This document shows, piece by piece, positions 1-11,700 of a stretch of DNA of 64,000 nt; position 1 is the first letter of the stretch; every line of letters begins with the position of its first letter. The position numbers and the translations under genes were made by a program. Origin of the DNA: Vitis vinifera (Eukaryota > Streptophyta > Magnoliopsida > Vitales > Vitaceae). Location: contig NC_081813.1 in the NCBI RefSeq assembly GCF_030704535.1, positions 156,501 to 220,500 of the forward strand, in the 5' to 3' direction. A model generated the notes under the pieces. It had not been told where the DNA came from. It made no database searches and saw only the letters and a program-made list of their open reading frames with translations.

Positions 1-1139
1 ATTAAAACTTTTGTGTTATATTGAATTATTATTATTATTTTTTTTTGGCATGGGAGTTGACAGGTTGGTAACCCATATAACAAGTTTTTTATTATTTTTT
101 ATTTACAATCCTTACATGTGGCAAAATGTCATTGGTGTAAGATTGGAGATATGGTATGGAAAAAAATATTTCAGTGACGGATTGATATATATATATAATA
201 ACTTAAATTAAATTATTAAGTTCGCTATGCCTCAAACAAGATTGTCATAGAAGTCCCACCACCTTGATAGTGACTCTTGCCCCTGGTACTAGCTGTGGAT
301 TCACTGCTTACTATTCCCTAATTAGAAATAGATCTCTTCACTTCCAGGTTAATGTTCATTTGTGATCTTGTTGTCTGACCTTAGTTTTTCCTAATACTAT
401 TTACATGGCTATTTCACTTATATTTATTTTATTATTTCCGCTATTCATCAGCTTATGAGTAATACCGTGATTTGCGATTTGGAGCAAGTCATGTGCCCAG
501 TTGTTTTGTAGCCTTGCAATTAATTAAAATTAAAAAAATGGATACTTGAACCATTGCCATCGTACCTTGTGACAGAAAAATTAGGCACGAAAATTAGTTG
601 GCTACGACTTTGGATCATGAGGTGTCTCCAAGCAAAAAGAAATACAAGGAGAATTTAATACTTTCACTTGATTTTGTTCACGTCAACTTTTAGGTGTATT
701 CATGTTTTAATATGTCGTTTTTATATGAAAAATAAAAAAATTTATGATAATGATATCATATTAATTTTTCAATTTAAAATATTTAAGTTGAATTAAGATA
801 TAAATAAACGAGATTACGTTATAAAAAATAAATTTAAAGTAAAAAATATAAAGTAATTATATTAAGGTTTAAAACAATGGACTCGTATATAAAATATAAA
901 ACAATTAAACCCCGGATGTGAAATAACCCACTCAATCATAATGCATAAGTGGCTTCCCTTAATTGGAGGTATTTTTTCATATGGTCATGAATTTCACTTT
1001 TTATTTCTTTTTGTTGTTTTTTTTCATCGTCAAATTTTGTCTTATAAATAGTAAGGAGCATGAGTGGATCATACATGGTACATGTCATCAAGTCCATCAA
1101 TCGAGCAACAATCATCGCCTCATTCTACCAGCTTAATAA

Positions 1140-1430
1140 TCTTTACATATGAAAGAAAGAAAAACTAAAAATGAAGAAAAATTAAAAATTGTGAAAGAAA
1201 AAAAAAAAAATAGGAAGAAAGATAAAATCTAAATTTAAAGTTATTAAATTATTTTTATATTTTACTTTAATTTATTTTAACATTTCTTTATAAAGATTAA
1301 GTAATTTTAAAATATTTAATTTTTTAATTATGTTTCATTTTTTATAATAAAACAAAAAATGAGCAAATTATTTTAATATTTTATTTTAATCAAATATAAC
1401 ATGAAGGAAAGTAATTTTTTACGCTTGATC
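1140..1430. mobile_element. AT-rich MITE-like segment (same family as 11290-11590 and 19012-20466)
   Basis: This segment has the composition and word order of two other places in the window. It begins with a run of GAAAGAAAGAAAAA, continues with a 'taaagtta..aaattatttttatat' core, and ends near 'caaatataacatgaaggaaagtaa'. The copy in the H+-ATPase intron (11,290-11,590) and the outer element at 19,012-20,466 share the core. I cannot define terminal repeats or a target-site duplication here, so the boundaries are approximate. Confidence 0.35.
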
Positions 1431-1769
1431 TATCATTAAAAAATAGGAAAATATTTAAAAAAAAATTAAAATTATTTAAATACCTATATATTTTCATATT
1501 ATTTAATCTCTATATAAAATATAAGTTTATAGGAACTTTTAAAAATAAATTATTACTTTTCGTATATTTTATATTTTCATTATGTTTTCTTTTCTTCTAT
1601 TTCTACCGTTTTCCCTCTCTATTTTGTATTTTCTGTGGTTATATTTTCTCTCTAATTTGGGTCAACGATTCAGATTTAGCCCTAAATTTTTTTAATTCAG
1701 ATTTTAAGTTTGGTAGGATATGTAGCTCAACGGACCCACCAGTGGAACATACTCAAGATGATTAAGGGG

Positions 1770-1775
1770 CACGTG
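1770..1775. promoter_or_regulatory. G-box (CACGTG) about 1 kb upstream of the H+-ATPase ATG
   Basis: A palindromic CACGTG lies in the context GGCACGTGTT, in the less AT-rich promoter-proximal stretch. G-box or E-box cores are bound by bHLH factors. PH5/AHA10-class genes are known targets of MYB-bHLH-WD40 complexes in petunia and Arabidopsis, so the site is a reasonable candidate. A six-base match on its own is weak evidence. Confidence 0.3.
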
Positions 1776-2136
1776 TTTGTAACATGAAAAAAGAAAAGGT
1801 TTCCAAGAGAAGGGGAAATCAAAATGGGAATGGCCTTTCAATTGAGAGGTGGAAGAAGGTCAAGTGGGGATTGAGAGATCTAAAATCAGAGGAAACGGTG
1901 GACTGTGGGGAGTAGTTGGGCGAGAGTTGATGGGGAAAGCAAGTGTTGGGTGGTGTCCAATAAATGAGGTGGGAGTCAAGACTCTTACAACAGGGCCCAG
2001 AAAAATGGAACGTTAGGTTTGAAGGTTAAGTTTTGAAAGGTGGTTGAAGAAGAAAGGCAAGGAAACGGTTTGTTTGTTTGAGCGCCATGACGGGATCCAG
2101 ATTGAAGACTCGACTTTTAGTTCGTCCAAATGAATC

Positions 2137-2143
2137 ACCAACC
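2137..2143 (+). promoter_or_regulatory. AC-element-like MYB site (ACCAACC)
   Basis: ACCAACC matches the R2R3-MYB AC-element consensus (ACCWACC). It lies about 640 bp upstream of the H+-ATPase ATG and close to the putative transcription start. It may fall in the promoter or in the 5' untranslated exon. The functional role is inferred only from motif identity and the known MYB control of this gene class. Confidence 0.25.
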
Positions 2144-2308
2144 AATTATCATCTACCAAATCGTCTATCCCTTTTTAAACTCTCATCTTCTTCACGTTTA
2201 TTGCTCGTACCATGCTCATCCACATCAACAAGGATCCATCCCACTCCACTACTCTCTGCTTTCCATAAACTTGGATCCTCTATCTTTCACAATTTTAAGC
2301 TTACCCAA

Positions 2309-2761
2309 GTAAGTCTCTCTATGTTTCTATCAACATTAGTGGTTTTTTTTGTTAGTTCATTGTTTTTATACTCACAATTGATATCTTCATAAATGGGAAA
2401 TCCTTCTACCATAATGCTCTTCACTAGTCAATGCTTGTCAGCACTTGTCACATTTAGGCTAAATTAGGATATGGGCTTGGTTGATTTTTTTCCCTTGATG
2501 CTAGAATGCCTGTGGGGGATGCAGTTTGATGAGCAAACCATCTGGCTTACATGATAGGCAGATCTTGTTTTCTATTTCACACACAGAATGGGGAATGTGG
2601 CTCCCATTGGTCTTCATATCATTCTAACTAACTCACAAAAGGTGTTCATATGAGTGGAACTTATACTCATTTGGACTGTCAACCCCTGTGCTTGAGTACT
2701 TATAGGTTTGATTCATTTTGGTTCTGACATTTATGCTTGATTCTGATGGATTTAGTTCCAG
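2309..2761 (+). other. probable 5'-UTR intron of the H+-ATPase gene
   Basis: A strong donor (CAA|GTAAGT at 2,309) lies downstream of a pyrimidine-rich, non-coding stretch that could be a leader exon. An acceptor (TTCCAG at 2,756-2,761) lies 17 bases before the ATG at 2,779. Splicing these would give a leader with one intron of about 453 bp. No in-frame coding potential crosses the junction. The call rests on splice-site strength and position only. Confidence 0.45.
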
Positions 2762-2778
2762 GTTTTGAAGTCTGAGTC

Positions 2779-5700
2779 ATGGCGGAGGATCTGGACAAAC
2801 CATTGCTTGATCCTGAGAATTTCAACCGAGAAGGCATTGATCTGGTGAGGAGTGCAACGAATGCATGTACAAGCTTGACATCCTGAAACTCAAGTTCAAT
2901 ACTAACATGTTTCTTGAACAATTTAAATTATTAGGAACGGATACCGTTGGAAGAAGTTTTTGAACAACTGAGAACATCACGCGGAGGACTTTCATCTGAA
3001 GATGCTGAGGCCCGCTTGATAATTTTTGGCCCAAACAAGCTTGAAGAAAAGCCTGTGAGCACTCTAGTTCTGATCCTCTCTGATTTATAAACATTAGTGT
3101 TTGAAGCAAGAATAATATTTAATTTGAATAATAAGTAAGTTAATTTGAGCATCCTAATTGGGTTCCTATCAAAAAAGAAGTTGGAAGTAAATCAAGCCTA
3201 GGAAACTCCTCGAGTATGCAAACCATATAAATTTTTTATTATTCACAGGACAACAGATGCTTATGTTTGGCATCAATATTCATCAATTCCAAGTTTACAT
3301 ATTTTAAATAACTCCTACCTTCCATTATAACAAACATTTTATCTGATGCAGGAGAACAAATTTTTGAAATTTCTTAGTTTTATGTGGAATCCCTTGTCAT
3401 GGGTTATGGAAGCTGCAGCTGTGATGGCGATCGTACTTGCTAACGGTGGAGTGAGTCAATTAGATCCTCCCATGCCTTTCTAGTTCACTGTCTTTCGTGG
3501 AATTTTCTTCCCTCCTCACTTTGCAATGTTAAAATTTCTTTTGACTGTTATCATTCTGTTCTCTTACCCCCTTTTTCAAATATATTTCAGGGGGAAGGTC
3601 CTGACTGGCAGGACTTTGTGGGGATCCTCTGTCTATTGATTATCAATTCAACAATTAGTTTTATAGAGGAAAATAATGCTGGGAATGCAGCAGCAGCACT
3701 TATGGCCCGTTTAGCTCCAAAAACAAAGGTATGCCTCTTTAATTTATGCTTTCAACTGAGAATAATTACATATGTCAAAATGTTCATTCAAAAATGTTCA
3801 TTCAAGAATGTTCAAAATGTTCTTGCCCGAGTTTATTGTGCTTTTATATTGGTTTAGAATGTTATCCATTGTCATCAAAACCCCATTTATCTTTGGCTGC
3901 TCAGGTTCATGATGCCAAGAAAATCCCCCTTTTTTTATTTAGTGATGCTTAATTTTAGCAACTGTCTATCCACCTCAAACCCCCACTTCCTCTTCCTCCC
4001 TGTTATATTCCTCCTCTTTGAAGCATAAACACAGGCATGCATATATAGTCAACCATATGAACCAGACTTATTGTATTATTTTCTTTGCTCTCAGATAGAA
4101 TGATTTGACATTTTGGATCATTAGTATGGTTGAATTTCAAATCTGTCACATCATAATGCATTTTGAAATGCTTTGGGTTGCTAATTTCTTAGAGAAGGAA
4201 CCAGGAATAGGATTGCTGAGCCTCAGTTTTATTACTTGTAGGCTTAGAAGCCCAACCTAGCTTTAAAGGTATACTAGAGAAGGTACCTTTTAGTGGTTTT
4301 GCTTTTAATGATACTAGTGATTTAGATAAGGCCTAAGCCAGAGACCAGCTAGCCTGAAGATTTCCCGAGGGACTTCTATAGGTCAGAATAGTGTGCAGAC
4401 TCGACTAATATGATTCATTCAGCAGTGCTTGTAGAAGCCTTGGACTTTCACTATTGTGGATCTCCTTAGGGACTCAACATAGCTAGAATTGTCGGCTGTA
4501 AATTGTAAGTTATAATTTGCACAGAACTAATGAGGATTCAGATGCTTTGGGGAATCTTTCTTCCATTTGATCACTTCTTGTCTCTCCTCTTTACCTCCTG
4601 GCCCCCTTCAAGAGGAGCTCTGATCAAGAGTATCATATTATTGCATAGTTCACCTTTTTTTTTATGAAGTAATACCCCTTGCATATGAAAGTAAAACTCA
4701 TCTTCTTATACAGGTTCTCAGAGATGGGCACTGGCAAGAGCAAGATGCAGCTATTCTTGTTCCAGGAGATATTATTAGCATAAAGCTCGGTGATATCATC
4801 CCTGCAGATGCTCGCCTACTTGAAGGAGACCCACTAAAGATTGACCAGGCAAATATTTTTTATAAACTAAATTGTTTTTCATTAGTGTACTTTTGAAGTT
4901 TATACATTACTTTTTTGGCTGGGTGGTTCTTTCTTAACTTCGTAACATTCATTGCATGACTACTTACCTAGGTTGCAACTATTCTGGGAAACTTTATCTG
5001 ATCTGCACAATGATGTTCAATTAAACCTTCTTCTGTGCAGTCAGCTCTTACTGGAGAATCCCTACCCGTCACCAAAAGAACAGGTGATGAAGTTTTTTCT
5101 GGTTCAACGTGTAAACATGGAGAGATTGAAGCTGTGGTGATAGCAACTGGAGTTCATTCTTTCTTTGGAAAAGCAGCACATTTAGTTGACTCCACTGAAG
5201 TTATTGGACATTTCCAGAAGGTAATTAGCATATAAGCCCGGAAGAGTCTATTTCATGCTTAAGTGTGGCCCTGATCTTGTGCATGAGAAATCACAAGATA
5301 CTTCTCATTATCACATATGAAAACACACCTTGGAATTATTAAAACGGAAACTCTCAACACAGGTTGTTCCACAGTTATGCTATATGTCTTTTTCTCCAAT
5401 CTTAATGAAAACAACTTGGACTAATGAGTTCCACAAAGACAAGTGTCTATTTGTGGGTTCTTGGGTGTGTCTGAATGTGCCTAAGCTTGAGTATTGGCTC
5501 TTGGATCCTGATTTCAGCATTGATTTTGAGTATTGGCTCTTGGATCCTGATTTCAGCATTGATTTAACCCACAGCTTCTTTGAACCTTGTTCAAGTTCAG
5601 AAAAATGTTGGGAAGCCTGGCCAAACTGGTTATGAGTTTGGAATTGCTTGAACTCACTTTAAGTTTTTGAAGTTCCATTGGACTCTAAAACCCTTACTAA

Positions 5701-8700
5701 TCTGAGATCAGAAACATATCTTTTCCTGCAGGTTCTTACCTCTATCGGAAACTTCTGCATTTGCTCTATAGCTGTGGGAATGATTCTTGAAATCATTGTC
5801 ATGTTCCCTATACAGCACCGATCATACCGGAATGGTATCAACAACCTTCTTGTGCTCTTAATTGGAGGAATACCCATAGCTATGCCTACGGTGTTATCTG
5901 TTACACTTGCTATTGGTTCACATCGACTATCTCAACAGGTACAGCTCTCTTTAGTTTCAAGGCTACCATGTGGCAAAACTATCATGAGATTTATAACCCC
6001 AATTAATCTGTCAAATAACATAAAAATAACTGAAATGAGTTGGAAGGTAACGCATATGAGAGGCCAAATTGTTTTAATGGTCTAAACCATCTGACAAACA
6101 TAATTTCTTATATATGTGTATCTATATTGTATGGAAAAACATTTATCAATACTGACCAAACATTCTCATGAAATAAAGAGGGAAAAGAACTTCAAGTTTT
6201 TGTTTCACGCCATTACCAATTACAATTGCTGAAATTGTTTCTAATTCTTGTCTTTCATTTCTTTTCTTAAGGGTGCCATTACAAAAAGAATGACTGCAAT
6301 TGAAGAAATGGCTGGAATGGATGTCCTCTGCAGTGATAAAACTGGAACTCTTACTCTGAATCGCCTCACTGTTGATCGAAACCTTATTGAGGTACAAAAC
6401 ATAATTTCATGATGGCTTTTTAATTCCTTCATCTAATATGATGATCTGGTTTTGGAAACTGTTATCATCTACAATGATGCAAATAACAAAACTCAATCAT
6501 GTTTGATCTGGCACATTTTTAGTCATGGTATCCTAGTTGCTATGTAACATTAATATGGGAACACTGAACAACTTGTTGGATTAGCATGTTTGGTTATTGA
6601 TGAGGCACCTGCCAGTTAAGAGCTTTATCTTTAGATGGGAGTAACCCACTTGAAATATTCTAAATGGACGGTGTAGTGCATACTTGGAATTAGCTCGACT
6701 CTGAGGATACTAAATTTTAGTTTTTAGATCCAACTCTTTTTTTATTTGTGTAATTACATTATGCTTTTTTATAAGAAGCAACAAATCTTTTGTTAGAAAG
6801 AAGAATTAAGGGCCGTCTTCTCCCAAATGCCTTGCGATGCCCCTCTAAGAACTCCGCCGTAGAAAAAGATTGAACATCCTTAAATAGCAAAGGCACAAAT
6901 AAAAGGAACTAACCAAACAAACAGAACATCAAGACAGCCCCTAAGTGCAATAAAAAGAGTTATTAATATCCCTCAAGAACTTTCTAAGAAGAAGCTCTCC
7001 ACTTTGCCAACCTGTGGGCTTCTTAATTAGCCAGATAATGGCTCACTAAGCATGCTTCAGAAGTAAGCTCTTTTAGCCTTTCTCTGAAAGCCCTTGACAG
7101 AAATAGCCATCATCCCTCAAAGATACCTTTAGGAGCTACCTGATGAATCCCTGTATGAAGAAACATCCACCATCATATATAAGAAATAGGACATTAAAGT
7201 AAAAGATGGCTTGTTGTGGTCCATGCGTCTATAGAGTCTAGAGGAGCCATCCCTTATGAGCGTTAAGAACTTCTCTCTCCCAGGCGATGTGGGATTTCAC
7301 ATGGTTAGCTAACTCCCAACTTCCCGCACATAAATGCATCTCTCTGGTCTGATGGCTTTTTAGAGCTTCCTAATCTGAAGCATTTCACTAGTATCACTTT
7401 ATTCTGAGCCAGTAGCAAAGGCTTTGATTTTAATTTTATGAGGGGTGAAGGCCTTTACAACTCCAGAATAATTTGGCTGAAGAAAATGTTGTAAAATTAT
7501 CGTTTACGAGAAGAATTGAAAAAGGAAATACTTTCAAATATTCTCATTGGATAAGTTGCATATCCAACCATGGACTATATGGTAAATAAAGCTTGCCTGG
7601 GAAGTTGTTGCTGAAATGGTAGCAACTCCATGCATGCCAATGTAACTTTGGAGGTTTGTTCTTGCTTCTAGAGATTTTAAGATGATAATTCATTATTTTT
7701 TTCTTGAAAAGGGACTTGTAAAGTCCTACTCATTTGGCAGTTTCACATAATAGTGCTCTTACTTGGTGCAAGATCTTATTGTATTTCATCAAATATATGG
7801 GATCATACTCTAACTCAGGGATGCTTTTATGTGAGAAAAAAAGGAATTTTTTATATTTTTTACAGGTACTCAGTTAGTTATCATGTATTTATTTATTTTA
7901 ATAAGAAGTTTCATCTCACTGAAATACCTTTCATCTCAAATTATTCAGCCCATGTCTTTAGACATCAGAACATATAAATATAGTTCATTAACAGTTATGA
8001 TATAACTTACAGTTCATTTAAGCTGGTGTCTTCTATGCAATAGTTGAGATTTATGTTCCAAATTTCTATGGCAATTCTAAAATATTGTTAATTTCTGGAC
8101 AGGTAACTTGAGATGGTATTGAATCTTCCTTCTGTCTGTCTTGAGCCTACAAACTGAATGGATGTTTTCTGCAGGTTTTTGCCAAAGATATGGACAAAGA
8201 CACAGTTGTCTTGCTTGCAGCCAGAGCATCAAGACTGGAAAATCAGGATGCCATTGATACAGCCATCATTAACATGCTTGCTGATCCAAAGGAGGTAGGG
8301 GAAAAAATATTTTACATTATCAGTGAATGTTGCTTGGTTTATTCTTGTTTTTGGGCTTAAATAATATCATAAATACTTTTTTCCTATAGGCACGTGCAAA
8401 CATCACAGAAGTGCATTTTCTGCCTTTCAATCCTGTGGACAAGCGTACTGCAATTACTTACATTGATTCTAATGGTAACTGGATTCGGGCCAGCAAAGGA
8501 GCTCCTGAACAGGTACCCACATGTCTGAATGCCAATCACCCTAAAATTTCTAATGCCCTGGTACTTGGCAATCACAAACATTGGTGCAACTAAATATCAT
8601 TTTTTTTTTTCACAAATAACAGTTTGATGGTGAATATTTCTGCAACTGAAAGAGAACCAAAGGAATTTAGATTAAAAGAAGGAACAGAACTCAAATTAGC

Positions 8701-11700
8701 ATGCATTCATGACCAACCCATCCAAATCATGATTTATTGATCTAACTCATATCTTCATAATCATTGGATTGTCCATGGTATTAGCGATAGAATGGATGTT
8801 AGTTCCCTATAGCATTCAAAAAAAAAAAAAAAACAGAACAAAAATTCAAGGTTCTCCTTTTTGTATGTGTCTTCAGTTTTGAAGATCACATTTCAAGTTT
8901 ATTCTTGTCCCTTTACTGAAGAAAGCATAACCAACATGAATGTGTCTGAAAATTTGTACTTAATGTTAAAAATCATGTCTTATGAGGATAATTTTCTGGT
9001 ACAACATCCCTCCCTTTCTCTCTTTATCTAATTATCTGCCCAACTATTTATCTAATTTTAATTTAAAATTTCAGATTCTAAATCTCTGCCAAGAGAAAGA
9101 AGAAATTGCTGGAAAAGTCCATGCCATTATTGACAAGTTTGCTGAAAGGGGTTTGCGATCTCTTGGGGTTGCATATCAGGTATAGCATCTTGGTTATCTT
9201 TCCTTTTTAACTGTTATGTGAGGTGGGAATCATTGGCTAGGATAAACTCAGTTTCTTAGTTCGTGCAGTATGCATGCCACCAATAGAGTCATGAGCTGAT
9301 GGGTGGTCAGTGGAAGAACATATTGCACTTGCGTGGAAAGATATTATAATCGTACAAAAGTAGCTGGCAGTTACCTAGGGAATACAATCACATGGATGTT
9401 ACTACATTTTTAACCATGTTAGTTGTTAGAATTCTAGCCCAAGTAAGAGTATGTTTGACAGTGATTTTAGGAAGTGTTTCTAGTCTTTCTAATACTTGAA
9501 AGATAAAAAATTTCAAGTGTTAAAAAGACTAGAAACACTTTCTAGAATCACTACCATACGCACTCTAAGAGTGCGGTTGACAGTTATTTTATGAAGTGTT
9601 TTTAACATTTTTAATACTTAAAATTTTTTATCTCTCAAGTATTAAAAAGACTAGAAACACTTCCTAAAATCACTGTCAACCATACTCTTAAGTCAGTTTG
9701 ATCTAGATTGTTGGCTCATTAGCTAACACACTTACATCTCTTTCACCCCCCCTCCAAAATATATTGACCCATGTGCAAACCAAAGAAGGCTGCCTTGGGT
9801 CAATTGGTGGCTTAACATTGGTTATTCAAAATTTTGGGTTAAACTGAAAATTACAAAAAGAAAAAAAAGGGTCTTGCTTTGGGCACTTGCTTACACCCAA
9901 TCATTACGATTGTGTTTCATGCTCATTGCCTTCTTATAATCCTTTCAGGAGGTTCCAGAACAAACTAAGGAAAGTCCTGGAGGTCCTTGGACATTTTGTG
10001 GGTTGTTGCCCTTGTTTGATCCTCCAAGACATGACAGTGCTGAGACCATCCGCAGGGCGCTTAACCTTGGGGTTTGTGTTAAGATGATTACAGGTAAATC
10101 TTGATTTTTTGCAATATTACCAGGGGCTTAAATATTTCCTTACTAAGTTATGTTTTCTGATTGTGTAGGGAAAGGTAGAGACATAAGCTTTAACCAATCC
10201 ATACTAACGGATGATAACTAACTGGGGAATTTTGTCAAAATGAATAAAAAAAAATTAATATCAAGAAACTACTTGCATTTTTGCTAGACACTTCTCGAAC
10301 ACCGACCTAAACCACTACCTGTTCTTAATATGAACCACTTAAATAATCTCATAAATGAACCAAGCAAACAACAGCACTATTGTTGTACAAGTCATGTAAC
10401 TCCCAAAATCAGAGATTTACTCCAAACTTTAGATGCTTCTAATAGCTGACCCCTGAATTCTATAATATTGAGAGCTCAAGTCAATCCTCGGATTCTGAGC
10501 TATAACCTACCAAATAGGCCAAATATTTAGAAACTATGGGGTTCTAAGAAAACAAAAGTTACCACCTACCCAACCCAACCAGTCAAAATGAGTTTTACGG
10601 GGAAAATCCTGAAATGTATATATAAAATACTAACTATTTTTGGGCTAATAGATCTGGGAGATTAATTAACCAGATATAATCCAGTTAAAATCAGATTGTA
10701 TTCGGGTTACCAAAACTGGCCAAGCAATGAAATATTCAACCTGAAACCATTTGTGTCAGTGATTAGATTTTGGAAGTTTTAAGCAACAGAAGACAGAAAT
10801 AAATGCTTTGAAAGAGACTTGTGTCAACTCTTTATGCTTACTTATTGCTAGGGTTTTTTTTCTTGATGTAATGATGCTTCTAATTGTCTTTCATCTCAAA
10901 ATTCATGATGCTTGTAATCTATGTTGAAATATCAAATGCTGCAAGTGTTTTTCAGAGTGATTTCAGGGAAACATAGTTGTCCATTGTTGGCAGTGAAAAT
11001 CCTAAAGAGATAGTTGTTCTGTTTCATGTGCTAATGCAGGTGATCAGTTGGCAATCGCAAAGGAGACAGGTCGTAGACTAGGAATGGGAACAAACATGTA
11101 CCCCTCTTCATCATTGTTGGGACGTGAGAAAGATGAAAGTGAAGTTCTTCCAGTGGATGAGCTTATTGAAAAGGCTGATGGGTTCGCTGGTGTATTCCCT
11201 GGTATTTAAATCCAATACCAGTCTTATGAGAAGCTAGCTTTACATTTTCATTTTTTCATTTGTTAAATCAATAATTTTTTTTTAATTATACATGAAATTT
11301 GAGGATACAAGCATTAAAAAAAGGCAAGTTAATGCAATGGAAAGAAAAAAATATAGATTTAAAGTTAATAAATTATTTTTATATGCTTTTTCAAACTCAT
11401 TTAACTTATTTTAAATCTTTGATATAAAGATTAAATGATTTGAAAATACATTAGTTTCTAACTAATTTTAATTATATTTTATTTTCTTTGGTATTTTCAT
11501 AGTTCAACCAAACATGAGAAGATTATTTTCCTTAGCATTTTTTTTTTCTTTCCTTAATACTTTCTGGGAACCAAACATAACCAAAGAATACTCCAACTAA
11601 TGAGAACAACTTTTGTTCTTTCTCTGACCAAGATTGTAGCTTTCTTTACCTCTTCTATATTGTGCATCAATCAAGGATTCATAGTTCGAAATTGGTCTAC

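Larger units (their letters stand above)
1..2050. other. AT-rich intergenic region upstream of the H+-ATPase gene
   Basis: I find no convincing coding region. The short ORFs here have no recognisable protein character. The stretch is strongly AT-rich from about 700 to 1,670 and contains a MITE-like segment (listed separately). From about 1,720 the base composition becomes less AT-rich, which fits the proximal promoter of the gene that starts at 2,779. Around 230-340 there is a short, less AT-rich patch that could be the edge of another transcript, but no reading frame supports this. Confidence 0.6.

Noticed and set aside
2078..2392. 104-codon + strand frame before the proton pump
   Set aside because: It lies in the probable leader exon and 5' intron, has no recognisable domain, and crosses the predicted splice donor.
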